Below are positions 1-11,058 of a stretch of DNA of 64,000 nucleotides, piece after piece. The translations under genes were made by a program, and so were the position numbers. Numbering within the stretch: position 1 is the stretch's first letter; every line of letters begins with the position of its first letter. A model generated the notes under the pieces. That model ran no database searches. It was not told the DNA's origin and saw nothing but the letters and a program-made list of their open reading frames with translations. Source of the DNA: Hydrangea macrophylla (Eukaryota; Streptophyta; Magnoliopsida; Cornales; Hydrangeaceae). The stretch is taken from contig CM066982.1 in the NCBI GenBank assembly GCA_033977485.1, positions 36,310,218 through 36,374,217 on the forward strand, given 5' to 3'.

Positions 1-693
1 TCCCTGGCACCCCTGTGCTAAAGTGTGGCTATCGGAGTATTACAAGGATACTGGTGTGAGTTAGTGGGTTGTTGTGTTTGTCGAGAGAACAGAGTCGGTA
101 AGATGAGATGGTGCATTGTTTTTCATACACGGTCACATATATGTGAATTAAGGCTTTCAAATGATATTGTGGTTGTTTTCTAAAAATTAACTCTTTACTT
201 TATGTAAACTCGTTGAATTAATTGGGAATTGGAAAATGGTAAATGAGTATGTGTTACATTCAAAGTTATGTTTTAAATACTCACCAGCTTCTTGAAGCTG
301 ACGGTGTTGATGCGTCCTGGACATTCGTGTCTAGGCTTTTCAGGTTATGACTATGCTGGGCCCTATGATTATGCAAACTGAGAATGGCTCCTTTAGAAGA
401 TAGAACTGTTATCAATATCTTATGTTTTAAGTTATAAATTGTTTTGTTATAAGGATGACTGTAATAGACAATAGATATTGTTTTGTTTTAAGGCGGCTTG
501 TGCCTTAGTTGACCCCGGATTGTAAAATGTAATAAGTTAGAAAAATATTTGTAAGTCTTGATTGCTTTACTCTGATCATGGTTTTATGTTGTTCGACGTT
601 TGGGACGGAATCGATCCTTCAAACTGTCGCGACCTACGGGTCCATAAAGGAAATTAAATGCTTTCCATATTTATGCTACGTCGGGGCGTGACA
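1..693. mobile_element. Ty3/gypsy-type LTR, partial
   Basis: This non-coding stretch ends at 693 with GGGGCGTGACA. Read on the minus strand it begins TGTCACGCCCCG, a common start of plant Ty3/gypsy LTRs. The sequence then changes abruptly into a copia LTR at 694. I lean towards minus orientation, but the TGTCA/TGACA ends are symmetrical, so strand is left open. The other end and the rest of the element lie outside the window. It appears to interrupt the minus-strand copia LTR that follows, because that LTR is cut at exactly this point. Confidence 0.55.
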
Positions 694-1891
694 AGAGTTT
701 CTGCAACTTCTGGCGTATTAAAACAGCGACCTTATTTTTTTGAACACAGCTGCCCTATTTATAGATTCCCAGAACCGACCTAATGTTCAAGCGATCGAAG
801 TAGCTTTGATCGATCGAGCAATCGATCGATCTAACAACCTTTGAGCGATCAAACACGTGTAGACTTCAATCGATCGAGACAACTTCGATTGATCGAACCT
901 GTCTTGACATCATCCTCATATGCCTTTCCAACCATCCTGCCAGAGCTAAGAGTGGGACCTTCTAGGCTCTTTATTGTTGGTTCAGACCAGTTGTTAATTC
1001 CCATGACCAAACTCTTTGATCAGCAAACAAACCAACTGATTAGTTAACGTTTACTCCATTATAAAATGATAACTAAACTCAAACGCAAAATAACATATCT
1101 GAAGTGATAACTAGGCTTGTATGGTGTACTAATATCCCTCTACCTTCAGTACTCGTAATCATATTCAGGTAGTCGGATAGCTTTTACTGTCAACCTAAAT
1201 CATGATTACTTCTTGTACTCCTTGAGTCCCATTCACCTCTCATGATTACCAAATATGTTGATATCTACTTATCAACAAGACTGCAGTTCTCAGTAATCAA
1301 CTTGGTGACATTCTCAAGAGAATGCTTACTCTGAATCAGAGGGTAGATTCTATCTGGACAACAAATGTTCACAACCCTATGAACATGACATACCCAAGAT
1401 ACCCAGGTGTTGATCTTTTAGACCTCACTGATTGGTAAGTCAAAGCAGCCATATCCATAGTCTGTGTTCATAATCGTCTCAAGATTGAGAACACGTACCT
1501 TATACAAGTTTTGAGTTCCTATCGACTGTTGACAGTTTTGAGTGTCAATAGAAAAGCTCAGGTCCGTCAATGCACTATAAGCACTCGCATATTAACTAAG
1601 AGCTAAACTCTAGAGATTGAGATTCATCATTCCATCCAATGGTAGTTAATCATGCTATAGTGTAAACCTGATGAGATATCCAGTCTCATCATCTACTATG
1701 GCAAGTTCTAAGTATCAGAGAACAATAATTCGTATCTCACTTGTATGTATCTCATACACACATGAATTACTTACTATGATACTTAAGAATTAACAATTAT
1801 CTCATCAAAGAAACATATACAATGATATCTATACATTAAAATGTCAATGTCTCATACATAAAGTAATGGTTTGAGGGCACAAACCCAACAG
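694..1891 (-). mobile_element. Ty1/copia LTR, minus strand, truncated at its 3' end
   Basis: Read on the minus strand from 1891, it begins TGTTGGGTTTGTGCCC, like the plus-strand LTR starting at 1929, and follows that LTR in reverse down to its TATA-box region (CTATTTATAG near 757-766). The last roughly 300 bp (R-U5) are missing because a gypsy LTR abuts at 693. It contains several GATCGATCGA-like palindromes at 791-898. The short ORF at 841-1047 is not a gene. Confidence 0.8.
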
Positions 1892-1928
1892 TTTATAGGG
1901 TTGTGAACATATATTGGCGAGATAGAAT
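1892..1928 (+). mobile_element. 37-bp remnant of a third copy of the same copia LTR
   Basis: This spacer between two head-to-head LTRs matches an internal part of the same LTR family (2452-2488 in the neighbouring copy), in plus orientation and with a few substitutions. The simplest reading is that two elements of one family inserted in opposite directions into an older copy, 37 bp apart. Confidence 0.65.
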
Positions 1929-3439
1929 TGTTGGGTTTGTGCCCTCAAACCATTGCTTTACGTATGAGACATTGACATTTTAATATATGGATATCAACTT
2001 TACATTTCATTATGTATGTTCATTTCATGAGATGATTGTTAATCCTTAAGTATCATAGTAAGTAATTCGTGTGTGTATGAGATGCATACAAGTGAGATAC
2101 GAACTACTATCCATTGATACTTAGAACTTGTCACAGTGGATGATGAGAGTGGATATCTCACCAGGTATACACTATAGCATGATTGACTGCCATTGGATGG
2201 AGTGATGAATCTCAATCACTAGAGTGTAACTCATAGTTGATATGCTAGTGCTTATAGTGCATTGACGGACCTGAACTTTTCTATTGACACTCAAGACTGT
2301 CAAACAGTCAATAGGAACTCATAACTTGTATAAGGTACGTGTTCTCAATCTTGAGACAACTATGAACGCAAACTGTGGATATGGCTGCTTTGACTTACCA
2401 ATCAGTGAGGTCTATAAAAGATCAACACCTGGGTATCTTGGGTATGTCATGTTCATAGGGTTGTGAACATATATTGTCAAGATAGAATCTACCCTCTGAT
2501 ACAGGGTAAGCATTCCCTTGAGTATGTCACCATGTTGATTACTGAGTACTGCAGTCTTGTTGATAAGAGTTATCAACATGTTTGGTAATCATGATAGGTG
2601 AATGACACTCAAGGAAGTCAAGAAGTAATCATGATTCAGGTTGACAGTGACCGTTTATCCGACTACCTGAATATGATTGCGAATGCTGAAGGTAGAGGGA
2701 CATTAGTACAACATACAAGTCTAGTTATCTCTTCGGATATGTTCTTTTGCGTTGGAGTTCAGTTATCATTTTATAGTGGAGTAAACGTTAACTGATCAGT
2801 CGATCAATTTGCTGATCAAAGAGTTTGGTCATGGGAATTAATCGACTGATCTAAGCCAACAATAAAGAACCTAGGAGGTCCCCCTCTTAGCTCTGCCAGG
2901 ATACTTGGAGAAACACTTGAGGAAGTTGTCAAGGCAGGTTCGATCGATTGAAGCTAGTAAGATCGATTAAAGTCATGGCAGGTTCGATCGATCAAAAGTA
3001 GTTCGATCGATCGAATGTTTGATCGATCAAAATCCTTCGATTGATTGAAGGTTAGGTCGGTACTGGGAATCTATAAATAGGGCAGCAGCGTTCTGGAAAA
3101 GATGGTTCGTCGTTTTGAACGTCTAAAGCTGCAGAAACTATTTTAGAGTCCTAAAAACCTTCTCCTTCCTCTCTATTAGAGATCCCACCATCTCTAGTCT
3201 CTCCGGGAAGCATCCGTAGGAGACATAAGGGTGAAGACAACCTAGTAGAGGCTACTGCATCACCAAGGAGGAAGAAAATCAGAATTAGGTTCAAGACACT
3301 AAGGTATAACTCTTGTTCCCTCTATTAGTACGCATCTATAGAATTGACGAGTAGTAGATCTTGGGCTACCAAATAAGTTTTATAACTTGATTATTTTTGC
3401 TGCGCGTTTAAAAATTAATTTAAACCTGTTTTACCAACA
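1929..3439 (+). mobile_element. Ty1/copia 5' LTR
   Basis: The LTR starts TGTTGG and ends CCAACA (3434-3439), giving the expected TG...CA inverted ends, and is directly followed by a primer binding site. Its length is 1511 bp. A TATA box lies at 3072-3079. Palindromic GATCGATCGA-type boxes occupy 2938-3052, just upstream of it. Related LTRs occur at 694-1891 (minus) and 60350-61854 (minus, solo). Small ORFs inside it look like chance. Confidence 0.88.
3072..3079 (+). promoter_or_regulatory. TATA box of copia LTR promoter
   Basis: TATAAATA followed by GGGCAGC. It is conserved in the inverted copies (near 757-766 and near 60710), so it is the likely U3 core promoter of this copia family. The dense GATCGATCGA boxes lie within about 130 bp upstream. 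Confidence 0.6.
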
Positions 3440-3441
3440 AT

Positions 3442-3453
3442 TGGTATCAGAGC
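3442..3453 (+). other. Primer binding site (initiator tRNA-Met)
   Basis: TGGTATCAGAGC lies two bases after the LTR end. It is complementary to the 3' end of plant initiator tRNA-Met, the usual primer of Ty1/copia elements. Confidence 0.9.
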
Positions 3454-5155
3454 CACGCTCGTTTGGATCTATAGATGCGTTTTGGAACACTAGTTTTGAT
3501 TTGCATGTTTTTTTAGAACTGTTTTCAAAACTGCATCATCACAGATCTATTTCTGCAGTGTTATCGCAACAGTATACAAATCTGTGATTGAATTGGATGC
3601 AAGATGGATTCGATCGATCGAAGTAGTCTCAATCGATCGAACATCGTCTGTTCTCAAGCGATCGAACAAGTTTCGATCGATTGAACTTTGGTTTGTTTGA
3701 TCGATTGAATCGGGTTCGATCGATCAAGATTGATTCTCTGTCCAGTTGTTCTTTTCACAGTTTTGAATGTTTTAAAAATTATTTACTTTAGTTTCAAATA
3801 ATTTTGTGAAATTTTTCAAACTTTTCTGTGAAATTGAAAGTTCAATCGATTGAACATGGTTCAATCGATCGAAGGTTCGATCGATCGAACCTTTTTTTGA
3901 TCGATCGAAGTGTGACAGAGAGATAAGGTGCTGTTTTGAGTTCTAAAATAGTGCGTAAAGAGTTTACGCACTATGTGAATCAATTAGGGGTTCTAATAGA
4001 TATATATATATATATATATGTTTGTTATATATGCATGGACATGCGTTCAACTAACCCTTTTTGCAGCAAGTTTAGTCACTATCTCCTATGGCACCAAGAC
4101 TTTTTAATTTTTGTATTTAATTGTTTGAGATTGGTGTATATTATGTTTTAATCATTGGTTTGGTTTTAAGGCATATGTAAAGGGCGCTACGACTTCAATC
4201 GTATGAAAAGGAAAGTCGCACCGGTTTCCCTAGCCTTTTTTATTTTCTTGTTGTTGTTTTCTATTTCTAGATAAATTGTAAGCTTCGCAAGAAGCATAGG
4301 ACCAATGTAATAGAATTAGAAAAATCCATGAAGATGGAGCATGGAGCCGTTGTCCATGAAGATGGAGCTGGAGGCGATCAAACCAAAAGGAGGTTCTATG
4401 GAGATAGAGGCATCGTTTGGATGTCTTTATTTTCAATTTTAGTTTTTTTGTTTGATGTGCTTGGTTTGTGATTGGCATTTAATTATATTGTTACTACTCG
4501 TATGCACGTAAAACAAGTTTTCTAAAATAAAGTTCAAAAACCGTTTCCACGCATTAATAAACATTGGATGTTTATGGGTAATGTATGGAAACAATTTTTC
4601 CAAAATCAAAATCCTTAATTACTAAATCTAGTGGGAGAGGGTCTTATTAATAACACCCACGATCTTCCATTAATGGTTCACCGTAAGATGAGTAGTGCAT
4701 TCTGTGTCACCTCGCCAGGGGTGATCATTCCATACGGAGGGTACACTACTCATTGGTTACTAGATGTGAACTTTCTATGGATAGGATCAATCAGACGTGT
4801 TAGAGGGTGACCACCATACGGAGGCGCTACTTGAGGCGGTTGTGATTGGACCCTAGTTAATGGTATACACTAGCTAAACTATGGATAAGGGATCCCACAC
4901 GGGGTATTATTCAGAAACTTAGAGATCAAATAGGTTCGGGAGTCATAACTTGTTTTGCAAGAGTTGCATAGCGGACAAGTCATGATAAATCAAAAGATCG
5001 AGCAATGACCACCACACGGAGGCTTTACTCTTTCTTTTTGATATTCCGGCGACTTTGTTTTTTAAAAATAAGAGTTTTAAGGATTCTTTTATTTCAAACT
5101 ATCAAATTCTGATATCCATATTTATTTTGTCTTTAGATTTATTCAGTAAATCATA
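3454..5155 (+). other. Untranslated leader of the copia element
   Basis: A 1.7-kb leader without a credible gene. It has two notable parts. At 3608-3911 there are many GATCGATCGAA-type palindromes. At 4722-5022 four copies of a box like TGACCACCATACGGAGG occur (4722, 4808, 4891 as a weaker copy, 5006). A short (TA)n tract lies at about 4002-4018. Confidence 0.6.
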
Positions 5156-5858
5156 ATGTCTGGATCTGCATTTAGTCCACTTGCCACCATACTCACTCAA
5201 AACAAGTTAACTGGAAATAACTACACTGAATGGAAACATAACCTTGATATCATGTTAACTGTGGAGGATCACATATATGTCCTCACCACCCCAAGCCCTG
5301 AAGAACCTGCGGCAAATGCTTCGGCAGCTGCCAGACGCGAGTTCGACAAATGGAAGAAGTCGAATAATGAGTGCAAAGATGTCGGAAGGGACTCCAGTCA
5401 AGGAACATGTTTTAAAAATGATTGGTTATTTAAACGAGCTAGAGACCCTAGGTGCCAACATCGATGCTCAGACCCAAGTTGATATGATCCTCAATTCGCT
5501 GTTGCCTTCATTCGCTCAATTTAAACTTAACTATAATATGAATCAAATGAATTTTTCAATGAGCGAATTGATGAGTTCTCTTTTGGCAGCGGAAGGGGTG
5601 ATCAAACTTGGGGTCAACATTTTGAACGTTGAGAAAAGCGCTTCCTCTTCCCGATCTACACCGAAAGGAAAGAAAGGGAAGAAGAAGGCTGGCACTGGTG
5701 GTTCAAGTGTTGGACTGGTCCCTAAGATTACAAAATCTAAGGGAAAAAGTAAGGGCAAAGGGAAGGTGGGTGGCCAAGGCAAAGGAAAGTGTTTCCAATG
5801 CGGCGACAAGGGCCACTGGAAGAGGAACTGTCCAGAATTCTTAGATACAAGAGTTTAA
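5156..5858 (+). pseudogene. gag: Copia gag (capsid/nucleocapsid), frameshifted
   Basis: The N-terminal half starts at ATG 5156 (MSGSAFSPLATIL) and resembles the UBN2-type copia Gag. Near 5370-5390 the reading frame changes, and the C-terminal half continues in another frame to 5858 (AEGTPV-like SEGTPVKEHVLKM, then a basic KGKKGKKK stretch). A CCHC zinc knuckle, CFQCGDKGHWKRNC, lies at 5791-5832. The join is shorter than in intact relatives, suggesting an internal deletion that also shifted the frame. The product would coat the element RNA in virus-like particles. It is not functional as it stands. Confidence 0.8.
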
Positions 5859-5861
5859 GGT

Positions 5862-6451
5862 ATGATTGAATCACATGTGATTGAAGTAAGTTTTATAACG
5901 GATACTTCAAACACTTGGTGCATTGATTCTGGTGCGACTAACCATATCTGTAATTCATTGCAGGGGTTCAGATCAACCAGGAGGTGCAGTGATGGGGAAA
6001 TCGTACTTACTCTAGGTTCTAGCGCAACCGTTTCTGCGGTTGCTATAGGAGTCGTAGTTTTAGAATTTCTAGACAATAAAGTTTTGATTTTATCATATAT
6101 ACTTTACGTCCCTTCAATGAGACGTAATTTAATTTCAGCTTCTAATTTATCGAATAATTGTTATTCTTTTCATGTTGGAACTGAAGTTGTGATTAAAAGA
6201 AATAGTTCTTTTATATGTTCTGGTGTTAAATCAAATGGTTTGTATGTGATTACTCCCAAAATTTCAAAAGACTCTTGCATGGAACTTAATAACTCAGTGG
6301 TTACTATACCATCTAAAAGAAAGGAACCTTCCACTAATCCAACAACGCTTTGGCATATGAGGCTTGGGCATATCAATCTAAATAGGATTAGCACACTAGT
6401 CAAAGAAGGGGTCTTAGGCGATTTGGTTCTTGAACCAAGTCATAAAAAAAC
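5862..6451 (+). pseudogene. pol: Copia protease and GAG-pre-integrase, truncated
   Basis: This continues in the same frame as the zinc knuckle after a single stop codon (TAA, 5856-5858). The aspartic protease active site is CIDSGATNHICN. The GAG-pre-integrase motif LWHMRLGHINLNRI lies near 6349-6390. The reading is cut at 6451 by the 5' LTR of a Tekay element. The remaining integrase, RT and RNase H are not found on the other side of that element, so this copia is a 5' half only. Confidence 0.85.
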
Positions 6452-8528
6452 TGTCACACCAGTTCCAGAAATTCATGGTTTTGAAAATGCATAACTTGAG
6501 ATTGTGGAATTATTAATGTTATTAATAATTGGAGTTGAGTTGACGTGGGTCAACGGTGAGGTGTCAGTGAGGACACGAGAACATGGAATTTCACAGTTGC
6601 ATTGGCATGACTAAATGACAGTTATATGATTTAAATGTTATCTGACCTATCTGGTATTTTATGAATAGTAATTTAATCTGTGTTGTGGAAATTCTAGTAA
6701 TCTTTGATATTGTTATATCATTTTGAAAACTGTGGTGAGAACGTGAGTGCGACGTTAAATAAAAGGTAGGTTGTGTAGAAATTTCACATAACTTAGTTTT
6801 CGGACGTAATTTTTGGACCCAAACGAAACTTAGTCGGAAACTTTTGGAATTTATAATTTTCACTCGTAAAGGCATAAAATGAACGTGTGCAAAGTTTCGA
6901 GAGCTAATCAGAAGTTTAAGGAACTCGTGGGGAGGTAAATGCAATTCCCGAAGAGTTTGCCTATACATAGTAGTGGATGAGATTCATTCTCATCTAAAAC
7001 TTTCAAAATATCTTGTGAGAGGAGAGAGAAGGAGATTTGGTGTTTCAGGCTTTGCGACGCCGATCGACGACCGTTCGTCCGTCAGATTTTCTCCAAATTT
7101 TAGATTTGAACTCGTGGTGGTAAGAGCTACGTTTTGATACTACTTAGGCCGTGTTTGGCCAATTTTTGTAAAAATCTGAATTCTAGACTTTTTGGGAAAA
7201 CCCAGTAAAACTCGTAGGAATCGCGTATAATTTGGAATCCGACGTTTATTTAGCTCCCTAGACGATCCTTCAAAGTTTGAAGAGAATCGCACGAGATATG
7301 AATTCTAGATCTATAAAATATATGGATTTTCATGTTTTGAACATCAGTTTTGATATCTTTGGATCCGGACGAAATTCATGTATTAATTAGGCCCGTTAAT
7401 TTTGCACGTGAAATTATAAGAAAAGCAAGTATAACTGTTTATGTGAGCATGTTATGTATCTACTTGGGTCAAAAGGGAGTTTGGTGAAAATTCATCCGGG
7501 GTATGCTCCTCGAACCTTGAGGATAGTGATTTTGATTGTAATTGTGATGGAATTGGAATTCGTAGTTGTGTCTAGTATGGAGGTGGGCCCAACCAGGACA
7601 CGGTACCTGGTATGGAGGAAGGCCCAACCAGTGTACGAGATGCGTGGGAGAGGTGGGCCTCCTACGGCATCGACCAGATGAATGTGTACCACTCACCCTA
7701 GAGACTGTTTCTATGTGTTTTAGATGCTTAAACCATGAACTGCCATATAAGCATACATTTAGAATTGTGCACTCAGCATATAGCTGAACAGTGGAGATGT
7801 ACTCCATTGTAGGTAAGAAGAAAGACAAGAAGAAGCATGAGGAGTGAGGCCGTTGAGGAACGCCAGGGAACCACATATGTATATGTTTTTTGTTTTAAAT
7901 CCTAAAACTTGTGTAAGGATCGGGAAATTTTAATATGTTGTAATAGAATCATGGATTAGTCCTGTAATATTGTAATTCTGTAAATTGAACTCCTGTAGTT
8001 GTGTTTTAAAACGTTGCAATTTAGTGGTGGTTGTGATTATTGTTGATGTGGAGAAGCATGAGTTGTAAGGTTTCACACATGGATGCCCAGCAGGGGAGCA
8101 GTCGACTGGACCATGGATCAATCGACTGGATTCCGTGGGGTTTAGACACTGAAAGTGAATAGTATCAAGAGCAGTCTACTGGACCATCCCTCAGTCGACT
8201 GGACCACTGTAGATTTTAGCTACTGATCCAAATAGTAACCGATGCAGTCGACTGGTTTCCCTGATCAGTCGACTAGACCTCTGTTAAGAATTTTGGGTTT
8301 TGGTTTCTGCCAGGTACAGTCGACTGAACCCTACCTTAGTCGACTGAACCTCTGTTTTCAAAACTGATTCTTTTGGACGTGTTTCCAATTGGCCAAAACT
8401 TTTTATAACTCGGATTTTAATGGATTTTAATCATGTTTGCCGCTGCTATTTGACTTTAATGGAATTGGATGAGCCTTGGTGGCGTGCCACGTGTCCTATT
8501 TCTACACGTAGTGTGATGGGTCGTGACA
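6452..8528 (+). mobile_element. 5' LTR of Tekay element 1
   Basis: It runs from TGTCACACC to GTCGTGACA, 2077 bp. A degraded TATA motif (TATACATA, from about 6962) corresponds to TATATATA in the 3' LTR. Eight CAGTCGACTGGA-like palindromes lie at 8099-8348, close to the LTR's 3' end. The ORFs at 7454-7876 on both strands are paralleled in the 3' LTR and are probably chance. Confidence 0.92.
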
Positions 8529-8533
8529 TTTAG

Positions 8534-8545
8534 TGGTATCAGAGC
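8534..8545 (+). other. Primer binding site (initiator tRNA-Met)
   Basis: TGGTATCAGAGC lies five bases after the 5' LTR, the usual tRNA-Met primer site of plant chromoviruses. Confidence 0.92.
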
Positions 8546-8773
8546 TATAGGTAACAAAACTTTGGGAACGTTCGACGACGAGAGGAGTGTTAAGTGAATT
8601 GTCACATGTTCTAAATTGCATTCATACATATTAGAGATGTTTGATGCATATGTATGTTGTTTTACATACATGCTATTGCTATTGTTGTACATGCATAGTG
8701 TTTATGAATTGAGAACTTCAAGATTGTAATCATGAGTGACGAAGAGCGAAATCTATCGCCACACACTTGACGT

Positions 8774-9598
8774 ATGAATGAAATGGTAGAAATGATGGGG
8801 AATATGGGGGAAATGATACAAAATATAGCGGAGCGACTGCCTCCTACGCCCCAAATCGAAGTGGAACCAATAACTATAGTGCATGCACCCGAAACTAGAG
8901 GCATAAGATCCGTATCCGAACAATTAGCTCGAAAGAAACCAATGGAATTTCATGGGACGCCTGATATAATATTGGCAGAACATTGGGTAATGGACATGGA
9001 ATGAATTTTTTGATCTATTCCGATGTTAGATAGGGAGAAGATTGAGAACGCAAGTGACGTATTGAGGGGTGAAGCTCAGAACTGGTGGGTAAACGTTTTA
9101 GATCAGGGAGCACCGATTACTTGGGAAGGGTTTAAGGCAGAATTCAATCGCCGATTCTTTCCGCGAGCCGCCTACAATGCAAAGAAGCGAGGGTTTGATA
9201 ACCTTAAGCAAGGAGACATGACTGTAACAGAGTATACTTCCAAGTATAACGCGTTATTGAGATTTGGTAAGGGTTCAGTGCCCGAAGAGGAAGATAGGGC
9301 AAAAAAATTTGAAGAGGGTTTAAGGGATAATATCCGGTTGAGAGTAGAGACCTACGAGCATTCGACTGTTGTAGTAGTACAGCAGACGGCGCTTGTAGCC
9401 GAAAGTGGAATAAAGAGATCGAGACAAAATCACCAAGGAAAACGAAGTCATGAGGGTGGTGACCGAAGTCAGGGGGATCTTTTAAGAAGTCATTTTCACG
9501 AGGCTCTAGTTCTGGTTTTAATGATTCCAGGAGAGTACCAAGTGATATACCGTTGTGTCCGCTTTGCAACCGACCACACACCGGTCGATGTTTTCTGA
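8774..9598 (+). pseudogene. gag: Tekay gag, interrupted
   Basis: 8774-9004 gives the N-terminal part (MNEMVEMMGNMGEM...). It stops at TGA 9002-9004 and again at 9011-9013, and then the same frame continues from 9023 with the Retrotrans_gag core (AQNWWVNVL, FNRRFFP, MTVTEYTSKYNALLRFG). Near 9550 the frame changes into the nucleocapsid/protease reading. The core matches Ty3/gypsy capsid proteins, which assemble the particle. Two stops plus the frame change indicate a dead gene in this copy. Confidence 0.85.
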
Positions 9599-10284
9599 CC
9601 AACTTTCAGAACAGATCTATAGGGGAAAACAGTGTGAGTTCTGCGACCTACTCGCAACTTAAGTGCTTTGATTGTGGTACCTTAGGACACCGAGCGAAGG
9701 ATTGCCCAAAGAAGCGTTCTCAACAAGGGGTAAGTTCTATGGCTTCTAGTGGTTCAAAGCCTAAGCAGTCTAGTGACGGAGGACAAAGGATGGAGCAATG
9801 TCAGGGAAGATCATTCCAGATGAACCCTGGAGACGTGGCTGCTACTAATGCAGTGGTCTCAGTTATGGTGCTTGTATGTTCGCACTTAGCACGCATACTC
9901 GTTGATTCAGGATCTACGCATTCGTTTGTATCTTATAACTTTATTGAACATTTGAATGTTATGTCCGCGCCACTAGGATATGATTTATCCATTGCCGTGC
10001 CGCTTAGTAAATCGGTAGTGACTTCTACGATATATAAAGACTGTGAGATCAAACTAGGTGAGAAGTTAATGACCGTAGACCTTATACCGATTGTAGTGAA
10101 CCATTTCGATGTGATATTGGGGATGGATTGGTTAGCCCTTAACCAAGCCACCATAGACTGTAAACAGAAGGAGGTTAATTTTCGATCACCGATGCATGGG
10201 AACTTTTGCTTTCAAGGGAGTAGGGTTACACCGCCGCCGTACTTGATTTTAGCTATCCGAGCGGCAAAGTTATTGAAAAAGTGA
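9553..10284 (+). CDS. Tekay nucleocapsid and aspartic protease segment
   Basis: An open segment of 243 aa. A cysteine/histidine cluster (CPLCNRPHTGRC) is followed by a CCHC knuckle, CFDCGTLGHRAKDC, then the retroviral aspartic protease with active site LVDSGSTHSFVS (9898-9933) and the second conserved motif VILGMDWL. In intact relatives it is fused to gag upstream and RT downstream. Here a stop at 10282-10284 and frame changes on both sides separate it. The protease would cleave the polyprotein during particle maturation. Confidence 0.85.
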   Translation: MCPLCNRPHTGRCFLTNFQNRSIGENSVSSATYSQLKCFDCGTLGHRAKDCPKKRSQQGVSSMASSGSKPKQSSDGGQRMEQCQGRSFQMNPGDVAATNAVVSVMVLVCSHLARILVDSGSTHSFVSYNFIEHLNVMSAPLGYDLSIAVPLSKSVVTSTIYKDCEIKLGEKLMTVDLIPIVVNHFDVILGMDWLALNQATIDCKQKEVNFRSPMHGNFCFQGSRVTPPPYLILAIRAAKLLKK

Positions 10285-10305
10285 TGTCAAGGATTTCTAT
10301 GTTCA

Positions 10306-11058
10306 GTGACTGATGTCTCAGCGACCGAATCAATAGTAGAGGATATCCCAGTAGTGCGAGAGTACCCGGATGTATTCCCCGATGACTTACCAGACGTCCT
10401 GATTGAGAGGGAAATTGAATTCACCATTGAGGTAAAGCCAGACTCAAGACCGGTATCCAAAGCACCGTATAGGATGGCACCAGTAGAATTGAAGAAAATT
10501 AAAGTTCAAATACAAGAGTTACTTGATAAAGGTTTCATCCGACCAAGTGTATCGCCGTGGGGAGCTCTAGTATTGTTTGTAAAGAAGAAAGATGGCTCAA
10601 TGCGTATGTGTGTTGATTACCGAGAACTGAACAAGTTAACGATTAAGAGCAAGTACCCGCTACCCAGAATTGATGACTTATTTGATCAACTTCGTGGGGC
10701 TCAAGTATTCTCCAAGATAGACCTGAGATCGGGTTACCATCAGTTGAAAGTGAAGGCCGAAGATGTTGAGAAAATAGCTTTCAGAACGCGTTATGGACAC
10801 TATGAGTTCGTAGTTATGCCATTCGGAGTTACCAATGCACCAGCTGTGTTCATGGATCTTATGAACAGAGTCTTTAAGGACTATTTGGATGATTTTGTGA
10901 TAGTGTTCATCGACGATATCCTTGTTTATTCGCCAAGTGAGATAACATACGAGAATCATTTGAGATTGATACTTCAGAGATTGCGGGAAAGCAATTGTTT
11001 GGAAAATTTAAGAAATGTGAATTCTGGCTACCTAGCATTACTTTTCTTGGTCACGTGA
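10306..11058 (+). CDS. pol: Tekay reverse transcriptase segment
   Basis: 250 aa holding the RT fingers and palm: [51 protein letters not shown], and catalytic FIDDILVYS at about 10906-10932. The last roughly 25 residues are out of frame. A single-base frameshift near 10985-10995 moves the true continuation into the frame of the 10995-13115 segment. The enzyme copies element RNA into DNA. Activity in this copy is doubtful. Confidence 0.88.
   Translation: MTDVSATESIVEDIPVVREYPDVFPDDLPDVLIEREIEFTIEVKPDSRPVSKAPYRMAPVELKKIKVQIQELLDKGFIRPSVSPWGALVLFVKKKDGSMRMCVDYRELNKLTIKSKYPLPRIDDLFDQLRGAQVFSKIDLRSGYHQLKVKAEDVEKIAFRTRYGHYEFVVMPFGVTNAPAVFMDLMNRVFKDYLDDFVIVFIDDILVYSPSEITYENHLRLILQRLRESNCLENLRNVNSGYLALLFLVT

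Noticed and set aside
2284..2795. Two plus-strand ORFs in the copia LTR
   Set aside because: They lie inside the LTR and their counterparts in the other copies are not open.
7454..7876. ORFs on both strands in the Tekay LTR, repeated at 14271-14697
   Set aside because: They repeat only because the LTR is duplicated, both strands are open at once, and there is no domain.
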